In this document: piece after piece, positions 26,882 through 36,706 of the stretch
Position numbering within the stretch: the stretch's first letter is position 1
Layout: each line of letters starts with the position of its first letter
From: Akkermansiaceae bacterium
GTDB taxonomy: Bacteria; Verrucomicrobiota; Verrucomicrobiia; Verrucomicrobiales; Akkermansiaceae
Assembly: GCA_903919975.1 (NCBI GenBank)
Contig: CAIXKE010000080.1
Coordinates: forward strand, 19,002-83,001
Direction of reading: 5' to 3'
DNA length: 64,000 nt
Notes under the pieces: model-generated
Database searches by the model: none
The model's input: the letters and a program-made list of their open reading frames with translations, nothing else
Told to the model about the DNA's origin: nothing
Translations under genes and position numbers: made by a program

Positions 26882-27022
26882 GAGGGGAGGAGCATTACGG
26901 AATGCTGCCGGCAATTCCAAGCGTATTTACCGGGGATTTGTCACCAAGCATCGGAGTGAAAAAAATCCCGCGATTGCTTCCGACGGAAGGCCTTGCATAA
27001 TGCGCCACGTTCCGCAAAACGA

Positions 27023-28678
27023 ATGCTCACCCTTCTTAAAATCCGCAATCTCGCGCTGGTCGATGAACTCTCATGGGAGCTCGGCCCCGGTCTCATCGGC
27101 ATCACCGGAGAAACCGGCGCAGGCAAATCCGTCATCGTCGGCGCCCTGAAGCTCGTGCTCGGCGAGCGCGCCGAAAAATCGCTCATCCGCACCGGCGAGG
27201 ACACCTGCTCGGTCGAGGCCGTGTTTGAACTCAAGGATCCACGGGAAATCAACGCCATCCTCGAAGACGGCGGCCTTTCGCCCTGCGACGACACCCAGCT
27301 CATCGTCCGCCGCGCCATCGGCCAAACCGCAAATCGCCAGTTCGTCAACGATTCGCCGGTCACGCTCGCCCTCCTCAAGCGCATCGGTGAGCACTTGGTG
27401 GACCTCCACGGCCCGCATGACCACCAATCGTTGCTCTCCACCGAGCGCCAATTGGCCATGCTCGACGCCTACGCCGGGGCCTCGTCAGCCCACGCCACCT
27501 ACCGCAAAAACCATCGCGCCTGGCGCGCCAAAGCCACCGAGCTCGACGATCTCCGCCACGCCGAAAATGCCAGCGAGCAGGAAATTGAGCTCCTCCGCTA
27601 CCAAATCCAGGAAATCGACGCCGCCAACCTCCGCCCCGAGGACGAACATGAACTTGAAGACCGTTGGCGCCGGGCCACCAATGCCAGCCGTCTCGTGGAA
27701 AATGCCGCTGCCGCCGCTGCCGCGCTCAGTGGCGACGACGGCATCCTGACCCGCCTCGCCGACGTCCAACGCCTAGTCCGCGATCTCGAAAAACTCGACC
27801 CCTCGATCCGCGAACAAACCGGCTCATTGGAAACCGCCGTTCTCGAGCTTCAGGAGCTCGAAAGCAATCTCACCGATTACGCCGAGGAGCTCGACATCAA
27901 CCCGGCCGAAGCCGCCGCGCTCGAAGAACGCGTCAATTTGCTGGAATCGCTGAAACGCAAATACGGCCCCTCTCTCGGCGACGTCATCACCCGCCGGGAA
28001 ACCGCCGCCAACCGCCTCGATACCATCGAGAATCGCGGCGAAAAACTCACCACCCTCGCCAACGAACTGGCCGCCTGCGCCGCCACGCTCGACACCGCTG
28101 GCAAGGCGCTCACCACCATTCGCCGCAAGGCCGCCCCAAAACTCGCCAAGGAAATTTCCTCCCAGCTCAAGGATCTCGGTTTCAAACAATCCTCGTTCGA
28201 AGCGCCGCTCCAGAATCTAGCAGAACCTGGCCCGCAAGGGTTTGAGTCGATCGAATTCCAATTCGGCCCCAATCCCGGCGAACCGCTACTGCCACTCCGC
28301 CAGATCGCCTCATCCGGCGAAATCAGTCGTGTCATGCTCGCCGTGAAATCCGCCCTCGCCGATCAGGATGCCACCCCGCTCATGGTTTTCGATGAAATCG
28401 ACGCCAACGTCGGCGGCGAAGTCGCCTGCGCCGTCGGTCGCAAAATGGCAGCGCTGGGGACCCGCCACCAAGTCGTGGCGATCACGCACTTTCCCCAAGT
28501 CGCCGCCACCGCAGCGCTGCATTTCGTCGTCGAAAAAGAAGTCACCAACGGCCGCACCCGCTCACGGCTTTTCCCGGTGAGCGGTGAAACGCGCATTCAA
28601 GAGCTCGTCCGCATGCTCGGCGGCGGCGGTGAGCATGCCCGCGCGATGGCGGCCGCACTCCTCAACCCCGGGAAGTAA
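27023..28678 (+). CDS. recN: DNA repair protein RecN
   Basis: RecN is an SMC-like ATPase that acts early in double-strand-break repair. The 551-residue protein has Walker A GETGAGKS near residue 32 preceded by MLTLLKIRNLALVDELS, a long Glu/Ala-rich coiled coil in the middle (about 150-360), the signature region SSGEISRVMLAVKS, and the Walker B-like VFDEIDANVGGEVA near residue 460, followed by THFPQVAA. ATG 27023 is the natural start (an earlier in-frame ATG adds ten unrelated residues). It is divergent from parB across about 140 bases. Confidence 0.96.
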   Translation: MLTLLKIRNLALVDELSWELGPGLIGITGETGAGKSVIVGALKLVLGERAEKSLIRTGEDTCSVEAVFELKDPREINAILEDGGLSPCDDTQLIVRRAIGQTANRQFVNDSPVTLALLKRIGEHLVDLHGPHDHQSLLSTERQLAMLDAYAGASSAHATYRKNHRAWRAKATELDDLRHAENASEQEIELLRYQIQEIDAANLRPEDEHELEDRWRRATNASRLVENAAAAAAALSGDDGILTRLADVQRLVRDLEKLDPSIREQTGSLETAVLELQELESNLTDYAEELDINPAEAAALEERVNLLESLKRKYGPSLGDVITRRETAANRLDTIENRGEKLTTLANELAACAATLDTAGKALTTIRRKAAPKLAKEISSQLKDLGFKQSSFEAPLQNLAEPGPQGFESIEFQFGPNPGEPLLPLRQIASSGEISRVMLAVKSALADQDATPLMVFDEIDANVGGEVACAVGRKMAALGTRHQVVAITHFPQVAATAALHFVVEKEVTNGRTRSRLFPVSGETRIQELVRMLGGGGEHARAMAAALLNPGK

Positions 28679-28733
28679 ATACTTTCCGGGCGACGCACTC
28701 CCCGTAAACAAATCTCATTCCCCGCTTCGTTCT

Positions 28734-29330
28734 ATGGATAAGGAACCCGACATGCCGCAGCTTTCAATCGTCCCGGAAGCGCAACCCGCCCCGTCTGAAT
28801 GGCGTGCGTGGTTGGAAACCCATGGCCCGAAACTCTTGCTTTTCGCCCGCCAACAAACCCGCACACACGAAGATGCGGAAGATGTATTTCAAGACTCCGT
28901 GGTCAAACTCGTGGGGAAAATTCAAAACCACGAATTCGTCGGCGGTCCGGATGCCTGGCAAGCTTATCTCTATACCACCATCCGCCGCCTCGCGATCGAC
29001 CTCAGCCGCCGCGAAGATCGCCGCAAACGCCGTGAGGACATCGTCGGCATCGAAGATGGTGAAGCCTATGCCCAAGCTTTCCATCCGTGGTTCGAAAGCG
29101 AATCCTCGGATGATGAAATTCGCATTCAACTTGAGCAGAAACTCAAAGAATTGCCTGAGAAATTCGCTGAAGTCATCATCATGAAAGTTTGGGGAGAACG
29201 CACATTCGCCGAGATCGGCGAAATTCTCGACATTTCCCAAAACACAGCTGCCTCCCGGTATCGCTATGGACTGGAAGCCCTCAAAAAAAGCCTCGGTGGT
29301 GCCCGCCGCAGGGGTGATCTCTCGATCTGA
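28734..29330 (+). CDS. ECF-like sigma-70 family RNA polymerase sigma factor
   Basis: The 198-residue protein has region 2 (QTRTHEDAEDVFQDSVVKLV, WQAYLYTTIRRLAIDLSRR) and region 4 (ELPEKFAEVIIMKVWGERTF, then IGEILDISQNTAASRYRYGL). It starts the next operon: the gene for a single-pass membrane protein follows after 23 bases and a PDZ-protein gene 52 bases later. That arrangement suggests the membrane protein is its anti-sigma factor. A second start, ATG 28752, would remove six residues. Target promoters are unknown. Confidence 0.9.
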   Translation: MDKEPDMPQLSIVPEAQPAPSEWRAWLETHGPKLLLFARQQTRTHEDAEDVFQDSVVKLVGKIQNHEFVGGPDAWQAYLYTTIRRLAIDLSRREDRRKRREDIVGIEDGEAYAQAFHPWFESESSDDEIRIQLEQKLKELPEKFAEVIIMKVWGERTFAEIGEILDISQNTAASRYRYGLEALKKSLGGARRRGDLSI

Positions 29331-29353
29331 ATCCTTCCACCCGTCCCATCGTC

Positions 29354-29980
29354 ATGTCATTCGATCCCACCCCCACTGAAGCGGACCTCCGCAGGGTCCG
29401 CCCGGCAGCACTCGAAGTCTATTTGCTAGATCGACTCGATGCCTGCGCCGATGCGTCATGGGCTAAGTTAAGTCCCGCCGAAGTCCGCCAAGAACAACAA
29501 CTGCGCGCGATCACTCCAGCTCAACTTTCTCCCGCTCTGATGGCATCCTTGGAAGCCATCTTGCGCGAAGTCCCGTTTTCTCAGGCGGAGACCATTATCG
29601 GGTTTCCCGTCAAAAAATCCACCACTCAGCCATCGCGCCGCAGTTGGTGGGGTGCCGCCGCCGCGGTGGCGCTAACCGGAGCCATCACTGCGCTTCTCGT
29701 TCCTGTAAACCCAAGCCCACGCGAAGTCGCCGGAACTTCTCCTGGAAACTCCATCATTCCAGTCTCCCCAAGCCCCAGCGAGCTCATCCCCGCCAGTTTC
29801 AACCGCGGCCTTAGCGAGGCAAGCGACGAAGGCGTCATCTGGCAATCCAACCAGCCACCCCACCGGGTCTTGAAAATGATTTACAAGGAGCAAGTCACAC
29901 TCAAAGACGCCAACGGCAAGATCTATCAAATGGAACAACCACGCGTGGAATACATTCTCGTCCCAACAAAAAACGATTGA
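29354..29980 (+). CDS. Single-pass membrane protein, candidate anti-sigma factor
   Basis: The 208-residue protein has a cytoplasmic N-terminal part of about 95 residues with an acidic helix (RPAALEVYLLDRLDACADAS), one membrane helix (WWGAAAAVALTGAITALLVP, about 98-117), a Pro-Ser linker and an outer domain ending VEYILVPTKND. I find no ZAS zinc motif and no named domain. Its position between an ECF-like sigma factor and an exported PDZ protein, and its one-helix topology, make an anti-sigma role the simplest inference. Homology does not confirm it. Confidence 0.7.
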   Translation: MSFDPTPTEADLRRVRPAALEVYLLDRLDACADASWAKLSPAEVRQEQQLRAITPAQLSPALMASLEAILREVPFSQAETIIGFPVKKSTTQPSRRSWWGAAAAVALTGAITALLVPVNPSPREVAGTSPGNSIIPVSPSPSELIPASFNRGLSEASDEGVIWQSNQPPHRVLKMIYKEQVTLKDANGKIYQMEQPRVEYILVPTKND

Positions 29981-30032
29981 TTCGTTTTTTGAAGACAAAA
30001 AATCATTTTACTACGCTCTTCGTACATCAACG

Positions 30033-31031
30033 ATGAAAAAGATATCATTCACCACCATCTCAGCGGGTTTCACCGGCATGCTCGCCTCGTCGGCATGGAT
30101 GCTGGCGTCATCGGCATCGGCCATCGAGGCGCCGGCGGACGACGCTCCTCCACCCGCCATCGCGGAAGCATTGCCTGGAAAGCCGGATGCCAAACCTGCG
30201 GTAATTGCCAAAGCGGAAGTCGCCTATCTCGGCGTGGTTTCCTCCGCCATCCCCGAAATGCTCTCAGCACACATCGGCACCAAAGCCGGTGAAGGAATTA
30301 TCGTTAGAGCAGTCATGCCGGACGGGCCCGCCGCCAAAGCCGGGATCGCCGTGCATGACGTGATCACCCGTGTGGGCGACAAAGCGATTGCTTCCGCCGA
30401 AGATCTCACCCGGCAAATCGCCGCCCGCAAGCCCGGCGAAAAACTTCACATTGACTTGATTCAGCAGGGAAAACCCACAGCTACCGATGTGACACTTGGC
30501 GTCCGCCCCGCCGCTCTCGCCGCAGGAATCGAACCCCGCCCGCTCGATCAACTCAATCTGGATGGCGTCCCCAAAGAACTCGCGGACCGCCTCCGCGGCA
30601 TGGTTCAGGGAAATCTTGGCGGCATGGAATTGCAACTGGGCGAGGATGGAGGCCCTCAAGTGGCTCCCCAACTCAATGAGGCGATGCGCGAAATGAAGCA
30701 ACGCATGGAAAATGCCCTGCAAGGCTTGGATGCTCCGGCAATCCCCCAGGAAAATCGGATCGAGATCCAACAAGGCGCGACGATCAAACTTCTGGATGAT
30801 CAAGGTAGCATCGAATTGAATTCTAACGATGGCGGCAAAGAAGTCACCATCCGCGACAAGGATCAGAACATCACTTGGACCGGCCCTTGGGATACGGAGC
30901 AAGATAAAGCCGCCGCACCGGATGAAGTCCGCCAACGAGTGGGCCGATTCAATCTGGATACTCGCTTCCAAGGCAATGGCCTGCGCCTAAAACCCAACAA
31001 ATTACCCGATCCGGGTCACGGCGACGAATAA
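30033..31031 (+). CDS. Exported PDZ-domain protein
   Basis: This 332-residue protein has a signal peptide (cleavage near SASA) and one PDZ domain (about 65-160; AYLGVVSSAIPEML, VRAVMPDGPAAKAGI, VITRVGDKAIASAEDLTRQI). There is no protease domain, unlike DegP or RseP. The rest is acidic and Gln-rich with no known fold. Third in the sigma factor / membrane protein operon, it could sense misfolded envelope proteins or gate proteolysis of the candidate anti-sigma factor; this is inference from order only. It converges with sdhA. Confidence 0.85.
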   Translation: MKKISFTTISAGFTGMLASSAWMLASSASAIEAPADDAPPPAIAEALPGKPDAKPAVIAKAEVAYLGVVSSAIPEMLSAHIGTKAGEGIIVRAVMPDGPAAKAGIAVHDVITRVGDKAIASAEDLTRQIAARKPGEKLHIDLIQQGKPTATDVTLGVRPAALAAGIEPRPLDQLNLDGVPKELADRLRGMVQGNLGGMELQLGEDGGPQVAPQLNEAMREMKQRMENALQGLDAPAIPQENRIEIQQGATIKLLDDQGSIELNSNDGGKEVTIRDKDQNITWTGPWDTEQDKAAAPDEVRQRVGRFNLDTRFQGNGLRLKPNKLPDPGHGDE

Positions 31032-31230
31032 ATCAATCACTTTTATGGGTTAGGAACGTGGTTGCGTTCATGGATAACACCCGTGTCGGATTCGTCCGGC
31101 GCGGGTGAATTCTTTCCGGTCGGTGCTCATAAGTCTCAAAATGAGGTGATTCCTCAATTGGAGCGTGCCGCATGTGTCATTTGATGGGTGGGCGGAAACA
31201 AAACCTGCCCACGGCGACCCATGATCGCCG

Positions 31231-33207
31231 TTACGCGTAGCTGCGGATCGAGGCTTGGACGGATTCGTAAACGAGTGGTTCTTTGTGCAGGACCGGGGCG
31301 GCCCCCTCGCCTTTGTATTCCCAGCAGGAAACGTGGGAGAATTGGTCGTCGTGGCGCTTGGCCTCGCCGGCTTGGGTGCTGCCGGCTTTGACTTCCGGGT
31401 CGTTATCAAAGAACTGGTGCTCGGTGCGGAAGTGGCCGCCGCAGGATTCCTCACGGTCGCGGGCGTCGTAGCACATCATTTCGCCGAATTCGAGGAAGTC
31501 GGCGACACGGCCGGCTTTTTCGAGCTCGGCATTGACGTTTGCACCGGAGCCAGGAATGACGACATTTTGCCAAAATTCCTCACGGATTTTCGGGATTTTC
31601 GCGATCGCTTCGTCGAGACCTTCGCGGGAGCGGGCCATGCCGCACTTGTCCCACATGGTTAAGCCGAGCTCGCGGTGGAAGGAATCCACGGTGCGTTTGC
31701 CTTGGATCGTGAGCATCTTGTTGATGCGCTCGTTAGTCTCCGCCTCGGTCTGTTTAAACTCGGGCATGTCGGTGGAAATGCTGCCGGGTTTCTGGGTAAC
31801 GAGGTAGTTGGCGATGGTGGTGGGGATGACGAAATAACCATCGGCGAGGCCTTGCATGAGGGCGGAGGCACCGAGACGGTTGGCTCCGTGGTCAGAGAAA
31901 TTCGCTTCACCGAGGACGTGGAGCCCTGGGATGTTTGACATCAAATTGTAGTCCACCCAGAGACCGCCCATGGTATAGTGGACCGCAGGATAGATCATCA
32001 TCGGGCGTGTGTAAGGATCCTCGCCGGCGATTTTTTCATACATCTGAAAGAGATTGCCGTAGCGGGCGCGAATGGTTGCCTCACCGAGGCGCATGGTCGC
32101 ATCCCGGAAATCCAAATAGACACCGAGACCGGTCGAGGCGACGCCGCGGCCGGCATCGCAGACCTCCTTCGCGGCGCGCGACGAGATATCGCGCGGGGCG
32201 AGGTTTCCGAAGGAAGGGTATTTGCGCTCCAAGAAGTAATCGCGTTGATCTTCCGGGACATCGGCAGGGTTGAGTTCTTTTTTGCGGAGTTTCTCGGCGA
32301 TTTCCTTGGTGGTGGGTGCCCATATGCGACCGTCGTTGCGGAGTGATTCGGACATCAAAGTGAGCTTCGATTGGTAATCGCCGCTGACCGGGATGCAGGT
32401 CGGGTGAATCTGGGTGAAGCACGGGTTGGCAAAAAGCGCACCGCGTCTGGCGGCGCGCCAAGCGGAGGTGACGTTGCAACCCATCGCGTTGGTCGAGAGG
32501 AAAAAGACGTTGCCGTAGCCGCCGGTGGCGAGAATCACCGCGTCTGCCGCATGGGAAGAGACTTTGCCGGTGGCCAGATCACGCACGACGATGCCCTTGG
32601 CGTGGCCGTTGACGAGCACGAGATCGAGCATCTCAGTGCGCGGATACATTTTGACGCCGCCCTTGTGGATCTCCTTTTCGAGCGCTTGATAGCAACCGAT
32701 CAGAAGCTGCTGGCCGGTCTGGCCGCGGGCGTAGAAGGTGCGGGAAACCTGCGAACCGCCGAATGAGCGGTTGTCGAGCAGACCGCCGTATTCACGAGCG
32801 AAGGGCACACCTTGGGCGACGCACTGGTCGATGATCGAGTTCGACACCTCGGCGAGACGATAGACGTTGGCTTCGCGCGAGCGGAAATCGCCGCCTTTGA
32901 TGGTGTCGTAAAACAAGCGGCGGACCGAGTCGCCGTCATTTTGATAGTTTTTAGCAGCATTGATGCCGCCCTGCGCGGCGATCGAGTGGGCGCGGCGCGG
33001 ACTGTCCTGATAGCAGAAACACTTCACTTGGTAGCCAAGTTCAGCGAGTGAGGCGGCGGCAGAGCCACCGGCGAGACCCGTGCCAACGATAATAACGGAG
33101 AATTTCCGTTTATTGGCCGGATTGATGAGCTTGGAGTCCATCTTGTGCTTGGACCACTTTTGCTCAAGGGGGCCGGATGGGATCTTGCTGTCGAGGACGA
33201 TGGACAT
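31231..33207 (-). CDS. sdhA: Succinate dehydrogenase / fumarate reductase flavoprotein subunit
   Basis: The 658-residue subunit oxidises succinate with covalent FAD. It shows the nucleotide-binding [20 protein letters not shown], the FAD-attachment region [19 protein letters not shown] with its His, the active-site area [18 protein letters not shown] and the late [20 protein letters not shown]. The long form with [14 protein letters not shown] fits the SdhA of type-B, single-cytochrome enzymes. ATG 33207 (MSIVLDSK) is chosen since the upstream frame runs antisense through sdhC. It follows sdhC after 40 bases. The expected sdhB is absent: downstream comes only a 200-base gap and the convergent PDZ gene. 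Confidence 0.95.
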   Translation of the reverse strand: MSIVLDSKIPSGPLEQKWSKHKMDSKLINPANKRKFSVIIVGTGLAGGSAAASLAELGYQVKCFCYQDSPRRAHSIAAQGGINAAKNYQNDGDSVRRLFYDTIKGGDFRSREANVYRLAEVSNSIIDQCVAQGVPFAREYGGLLDNRSFGGSQVSRTFYARGQTGQQLLIGCYQALEKEIHKGGVKMYPRTEMLDLVLVNGHAKGIVVRDLATGKVSSHAADAVILATGGYGNVFFLSTNAMGCNVTSAWRAARRGALFANPCFTQIHPTCIPVSGDYQSKLTLMSESLRNDGRIWAPTTKEIAEKLRKKELNPADVPEDQRDYFLERKYPSFGNLAPRDISSRAAKEVCDAGRGVASTGLGVYLDFRDATMRLGEATIRARYGNLFQMYEKIAGEDPYTRPMMIYPAVHYTMGGLWVDYNLMSNIPGLHVLGEANFSDHGANRLGASALMQGLADGYFVIPTTIANYLVTQKPGSISTDMPEFKQTEAETNERINKMLTIQGKRTVDSFHRELGLTMWDKCGMARSREGLDEAIAKIPKIREEFWQNVVIPGSGANVNAELEKAGRVADFLEFGEMMCYDARDREESCGGHFRTEHQFFDNDPEVKAGSTQAGEAKRHDDQFSHVSCWEYKGEGAAPVLHKEPLVYESVQASIRSYA

Positions 33208-33247
33208 GATGAATTGGGGATTTGAAATTTGAAATTGGGCCAATCGT

Positions 33248-33991
33248 TCAATGGCCGACGGCATTAGCGAGCGCAGCGAAATACCCAGGAAAAAGATTGA
33301 TCGCCAGTGGGATGGAGATGAAACCGAGCCAAATAAACAGGGCGTAGCCAATGGAGATCTGCTTGATGAGGCTTTCCGATTTCTTGGAGCGGAAACCAAG
33401 GGTTTGGAAAATCGAACCGACGCCGTGCATCAGGTGCGAGCACAGCAGAGTCATCGCGATAACGTAAAAGGCCGTGACATACCAGACCTTGGGAGCGAAG
33501 CCATCGATCACCATTTTCCATGCGTTATGGACTTGCTCGCCATCCAGCATGAATTTGTAGAGTTCCGGATTGTTGTATTCGTTGCCGACCCGGACGGTGA
33601 AATGCAGCATGTGGTAGATCACGAAGGCGAGGATCGTCAGACCGGAAAGAATCATCGTGCGTGAGGATTTCGAAGCCTGGATGGTAGCCGAGTGTTCGTA
33701 GGACTTGCGGGCCGCGCGATTCTGCATGGTGAGCGCCACAGTGGCGACGATGTGGGCGACGATCATTACAATCATCACCGCCCGAAACACCCAGATCCCC
33801 GCGCCATGTAGCATGTGGTGGAGGAAATACGCGTATTCATTAAATGGCTTCGGACCCATGAAAACGACTAGGTTTCCAATAAGGTGGCCCGCAAGGAAGA
33901 GAACCAGAACGATTCCGGTAAGGGCGACGACGAGCTTTTTCCCGATGGAGGAAGACCAGTAAGTTGCGAGGCAACGGGTGAGGGCGTTCAT
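33248..33991 (-). CDS. sdhC: Succinate dehydrogenase cytochrome b subunit (type B)
   Basis: The 247-residue membrane subunit anchors the enzyme and passes electrons to quinone. Five hydrophobic helices are visible, beginning [25 protein letters not shown]; His residues in HLIGN, HHMLHG, HMLHF and SHLMHGVG are candidate heme b ligands. The single fused cytochrome subunit is typical of the type-B (Bacillus/Bacteroides-like) enzyme and agrees with the sdhA type. ATG 33991 ([15 protein letters not shown]) is preferred; a longer frame upstream is basic and unlike the family. It leads the sdhCA transcript. Confidence 0.93.
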   Translation of the reverse strand: MNALTRCLATYWSSSIGKKLVVALTGIVLVLFLAGHLIGNLVVFMGPKPFNEYAYFLHHMLHGAGIWVFRAVMIVMIVAHIVATVALTMQNRAARKSYEHSATIQASKSSRTMILSGLTILAFVIYHMLHFTVRVGNEYNNPELYKFMLDGEQVHNAWKMVIDGFAPKVWYVTAFYVIAMTLLCSHLMHGVGSIFQTLGFRSKKSESLIKQISIGYALFIWLGFISIPLAINLFPGYFAALANAVGH

Positions 33992-34221
33992 GACGATGTG
34001 GAAGAGGTGGCCGCGTTGGCCGTGCGGAGAAATAGACATGCGGAGGATGCTTTTCAAGAGGAGAGTCCAGCAGAGGCATAATCTGTGACACGAATAGTGG
34101 GATTTGCGGAGTGACGATGTTTACCATGAAATCCTCCGCCGTCTCAAACTTCGGGGTTTCCATCCAAAAGTTGGCCCGCCTACTGCTAAGCAAGGGTCAG
34201 GCTGAGTGAATTCGGAAACCC

Positions 34222-35658
34222 ATGGAAATGTTTGAAAGCTACGATCCGGGAGAATTTTATGACGAGATGTTCCAATCCGATGGGTCGGTGCGAGCTCATT
34301 GTGCGCCGCTGCTGAGGCGGTTCCGCCAACTCGACGAGAGAGATTTCCTCGCCCGGAAGGCCAATTCCGAACTCTATTTCCTCCGCCAAGGCATCACCTT
34401 CAACGTTTACCATGACGACCGCGGCACCGAGCGGATTTTCCCGTTCGATCCCGTGCCCCGGGTGATGTCGGCCGACGAATGGGAACATCTCGAGGCCGGG
34501 CTCACCCAGCGCATCGTGGCGCTGAACCTGTTTTTGCATGACGTTTATCACGACCAGCAAATCCTCAAGGACGAGGTCATCCCGCGGTTTTATGTGGAGC
34601 AGGCGAAACATTACCGCCCGGAGTTCCGCGGCGTGGACGTGCCGGGAGATATTTACATCCACATTTGCGGCAGCGATTTGATCCGTGGCGCGGATGGCGA
34701 GTATTACGTGCTCGAAGATAATGGCCGCTGCCCGTCCGGGGCCTCGTATTTGCTGGAAAACCGCAACGCCCTGAAGCGCGCATTCCCCAGGCTTTTCGGG
34801 GACATGGGCGTGCGCTCGGTCGACTCCTACCCGCGGGATTTGCTCAACATGCTCCACCACATCTCGCCGCGCCGGGATGCCGATCCGGTGTGCGTGTTGC
34901 TGACTCCCGGTTGCCACAACAGCGCGTATTTCGAACATTGTTACCTCGCCCGCGAGATGGGCATCGACATCGTCGAAGGCGGCGATCTCGTGGTGCTGGA
35001 CAAATTTGTTTACATGCGCACCACGCACGGCCTCAAGCGCGTGGATGTGATCTATCGCCGCATCGACGACGACTTCATTGACCCGGTGGTCTTCCGCAAG
35101 GATTCGGTGCTCGGCGTGCCCGGACTGATGCAATCCTACCGCGCCGGCAATGTCTCGCTGGCCAATGCCGTGGGAACCGGCGTGGCCGACGACAAGGTGA
35201 TCTATCACTTTGTTCCACGCATGATCCAATATTATCTCGGCCAGGAACCGATCTTGAAAAATGTGCCGACTTATCTGGCATCCGAGGAGGAGGACATGAA
35301 ATTCATCCTCGGCCACCTGCCGGAGCTGGTGGTCAAGGCGGCGAACGAATCCGGCGGCTACGGCATGCTGATGGGACCGTCCGCCAGCAAGGACGAGATC
35401 GCTGATTTCCGCGAACGGATCATCGCCGATCCGCGGAACTACATCGCCCAGCCGGTGATCTCCCTCTCCCGCTCGCCGACTTGGTGTGACGGCGCGCTGT
35501 CCGGCCGCCACATCGACCTCCGGCCCTACATCATTTATGGCAATGAAGTCAAAATCGTCCCCGGCGGTCTGACCCGCGTGGCGCTCACGAAAGACTCTCT
35601 GATCGTCAATTCCTCCCAAGGCGGTGGGAGCAAGGACACTTGGGTTCTCCGCCGCTGA
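34222..35658 (+). CDS. Circularly permuted ATP-grasp protein
   Basis: The 478-residue protein belongs to the circularly permuted ATP-grasp type 2 family (DUF404/407): it starts YDPGEFYDEMFQSDGSVR, then DVPGDIYIHICGSDLIRG, EYYVLEDNGRCPSGASY and VVKAANESGGYGMLMGPSAS with probable ATP ligands. Members usually sit next to alpha-E and transglutaminase-like genes, as here, and are predicted to make amide bonds in an unknown peptide or amino-acid conjugate. The alpha-E gene follows 7 bases later and the transglutaminase overlaps that, so the three form one operon. The substrate is unknown. Confidence 0.93.
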   Translation: MEMFESYDPGEFYDEMFQSDGSVRAHCAPLLRRFRQLDERDFLARKANSELYFLRQGITFNVYHDDRGTERIFPFDPVPRVMSADEWEHLEAGLTQRIVALNLFLHDVYHDQQILKDEVIPRFYVEQAKHYRPEFRGVDVPGDIYIHICGSDLIRGADGEYYVLEDNGRCPSGASYLLENRNALKRAFPRLFGDMGVRSVDSYPRDLLNMLHHISPRRDADPVCVLLTPGCHNSAYFEHCYLAREMGIDIVEGGDLVVLDKFVYMRTTHGLKRVDVIYRRIDDDFIDPVVFRKDSVLGVPGLMQSYRAGNVSLANAVGTGVADDKVIYHFVPRMIQYYLGQEPILKNVPTYLASEEEDMKFILGHLPELVVKAANESGGYGMLMGPSASKDEIADFRERIIADPRNYIAQPVISLSRSPTWCDGALSGRHIDLRPYIIYGNEVKIVPGGLTRVALTKDSLIVNSSQGGGSKDTWVLRR

Positions 35659-35665
35659 AATCATC

Positions 35666-36706
35666 ATGTTATCCCGCGTCGCAAACACGTTTTACTGGAT
35701 GGCCCGCTATGTCGAGCGGGCCGACAATCTCGCACGCCTGATCGATGTCAACCAACAGCTCCTGTTGGATTCGGAGCGGCTCGATAGCGACCGCTTGCGC
35801 GGTTTCTGGCAACCGATCATCCTCAGCGCCGGTGACGAGGAAACATTCAACTCCATCTATGACGAAGCCGGCAGCGCGGAGGTCATCCACTTTCTAACCG
35901 ACGATCCGAGAAACCCCAACAGCATCACCTCATGCATCGGCCTGGCGCGGGAAAACGCCCGCACCGTGCGCGACCAATTGTCCGATGAGTTGTGGGAGGA
36001 AATGAACTCGCTCTATTTATTCACGCGGTCGGAAGAGGCTACCCTTCTGATCTCTTCCGATCCGGCCCGATTCTATCAGAAAATCCGGCGCTCTGCCGAG
36101 ACTTTCCTTGGAATCGCCGCGTCCACGATTTCTCGCAACGAAGCATGGGAGTTCATGGACCTCGGCCGGCATCTCGAACGGGCCGATAAGACAACGCGTT
36201 TCATCGATGTGACGAGTTACCTGCCAGGCGGATCGGAAGGCATGCAGAGCTCATCCCCTGGGATTCTCCACTGGTCGGCGATTCTGCGATCATGCGGCGC
36301 GCTGGGGGCATTTCGATCGGTCAAGCGCGGCTTTGATGCCCGCGGAGTGTTTGATTTCCTGGTGTTTTCCAAGGATTTCCCGCGTTCGGTCTTATTTTGC
36401 ATCGAGGCGGTGGATACCGCTCTGCACCGCATCTCCGGCACCCCGCGGGGGACCTTTTCAAACGAGGCGGAGCGGGAAACCGGCCGGCTCCTCTCCGACC
36501 TTAATTTTGGCTCCACCGAAGACGCCTTCTGCATCGGGCTGCACCCGTATCTCGACTCACTTCAGGCAAGGTTCAACCGCATCGGCGAAGCGATTTTCGA
36601 AAGCTACGTTCTCATGCCGGAGAGAATTCAGGTTTCCCCTGTGGGAGATTCCCGCTCACCATCCGCCATCGCTTTATGGCAGATGCAACAACAGCAACAG
36701 CAGTGA
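35666..36706 (+). CDS. Alpha-E domain protein
   Basis: The 346-residue helical protein is an alpha-E (DUF403) member: it starts MLSRVANTFYWMARYVERAD NLARLIDVN, the hallmark of the family, and continues with SLYLFTRSE, EFMDLGRHLERADKTTRF and RFNRIGEAIFESYVLMPE near the end. The family always travels with the circularly permuted ATP-grasp and often the transglutaminase-like protein, and may be a scaffold or partner of the ligase. Its last residues are a Gln run (QMQQQQQQ). The stop lies 31 bases inside the next gene if the first ATG of that gene is used. Confidence 0.93.
   Translation: MLSRVANTFYWMARYVERADNLARLIDVNQQLLLDSERLDSDRLRGFWQPIILSAGDEETFNSIYDEAGSAEVIHFLTDDPRNPNSITSCIGLARENARTVRDQLSDELWEEMNSLYLFTRSEEATLLISSDPARFYQKIRRSAETFLGIAASTISRNEAWEFMDLGRHLERADKTTRFIDVTSYLPGGSEGMQSSSPGILHWSAILRSCGALGAFRSVKRGFDARGVFDFLVFSKDFPRSVLFCIEAVDTALHRISGTPRGTFSNEAERETGRLLSDLNFGSTEDAFCIGLHPYLDSLQARFNRIGEAIFESYVLMPERIQVSPVGDSRSPSAIALWQMQQQQQQ

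Noticed and set aside
34186..35688. A 500-residue open frame on the minus strand covering the ATP-grasp gene
   Set aside because: The plus strand holds an ATP-grasp with all family motifs, and the minus reading is a His/Ala/Asp-rich shadow with no domain, as often happens opposite GC-rich genes.
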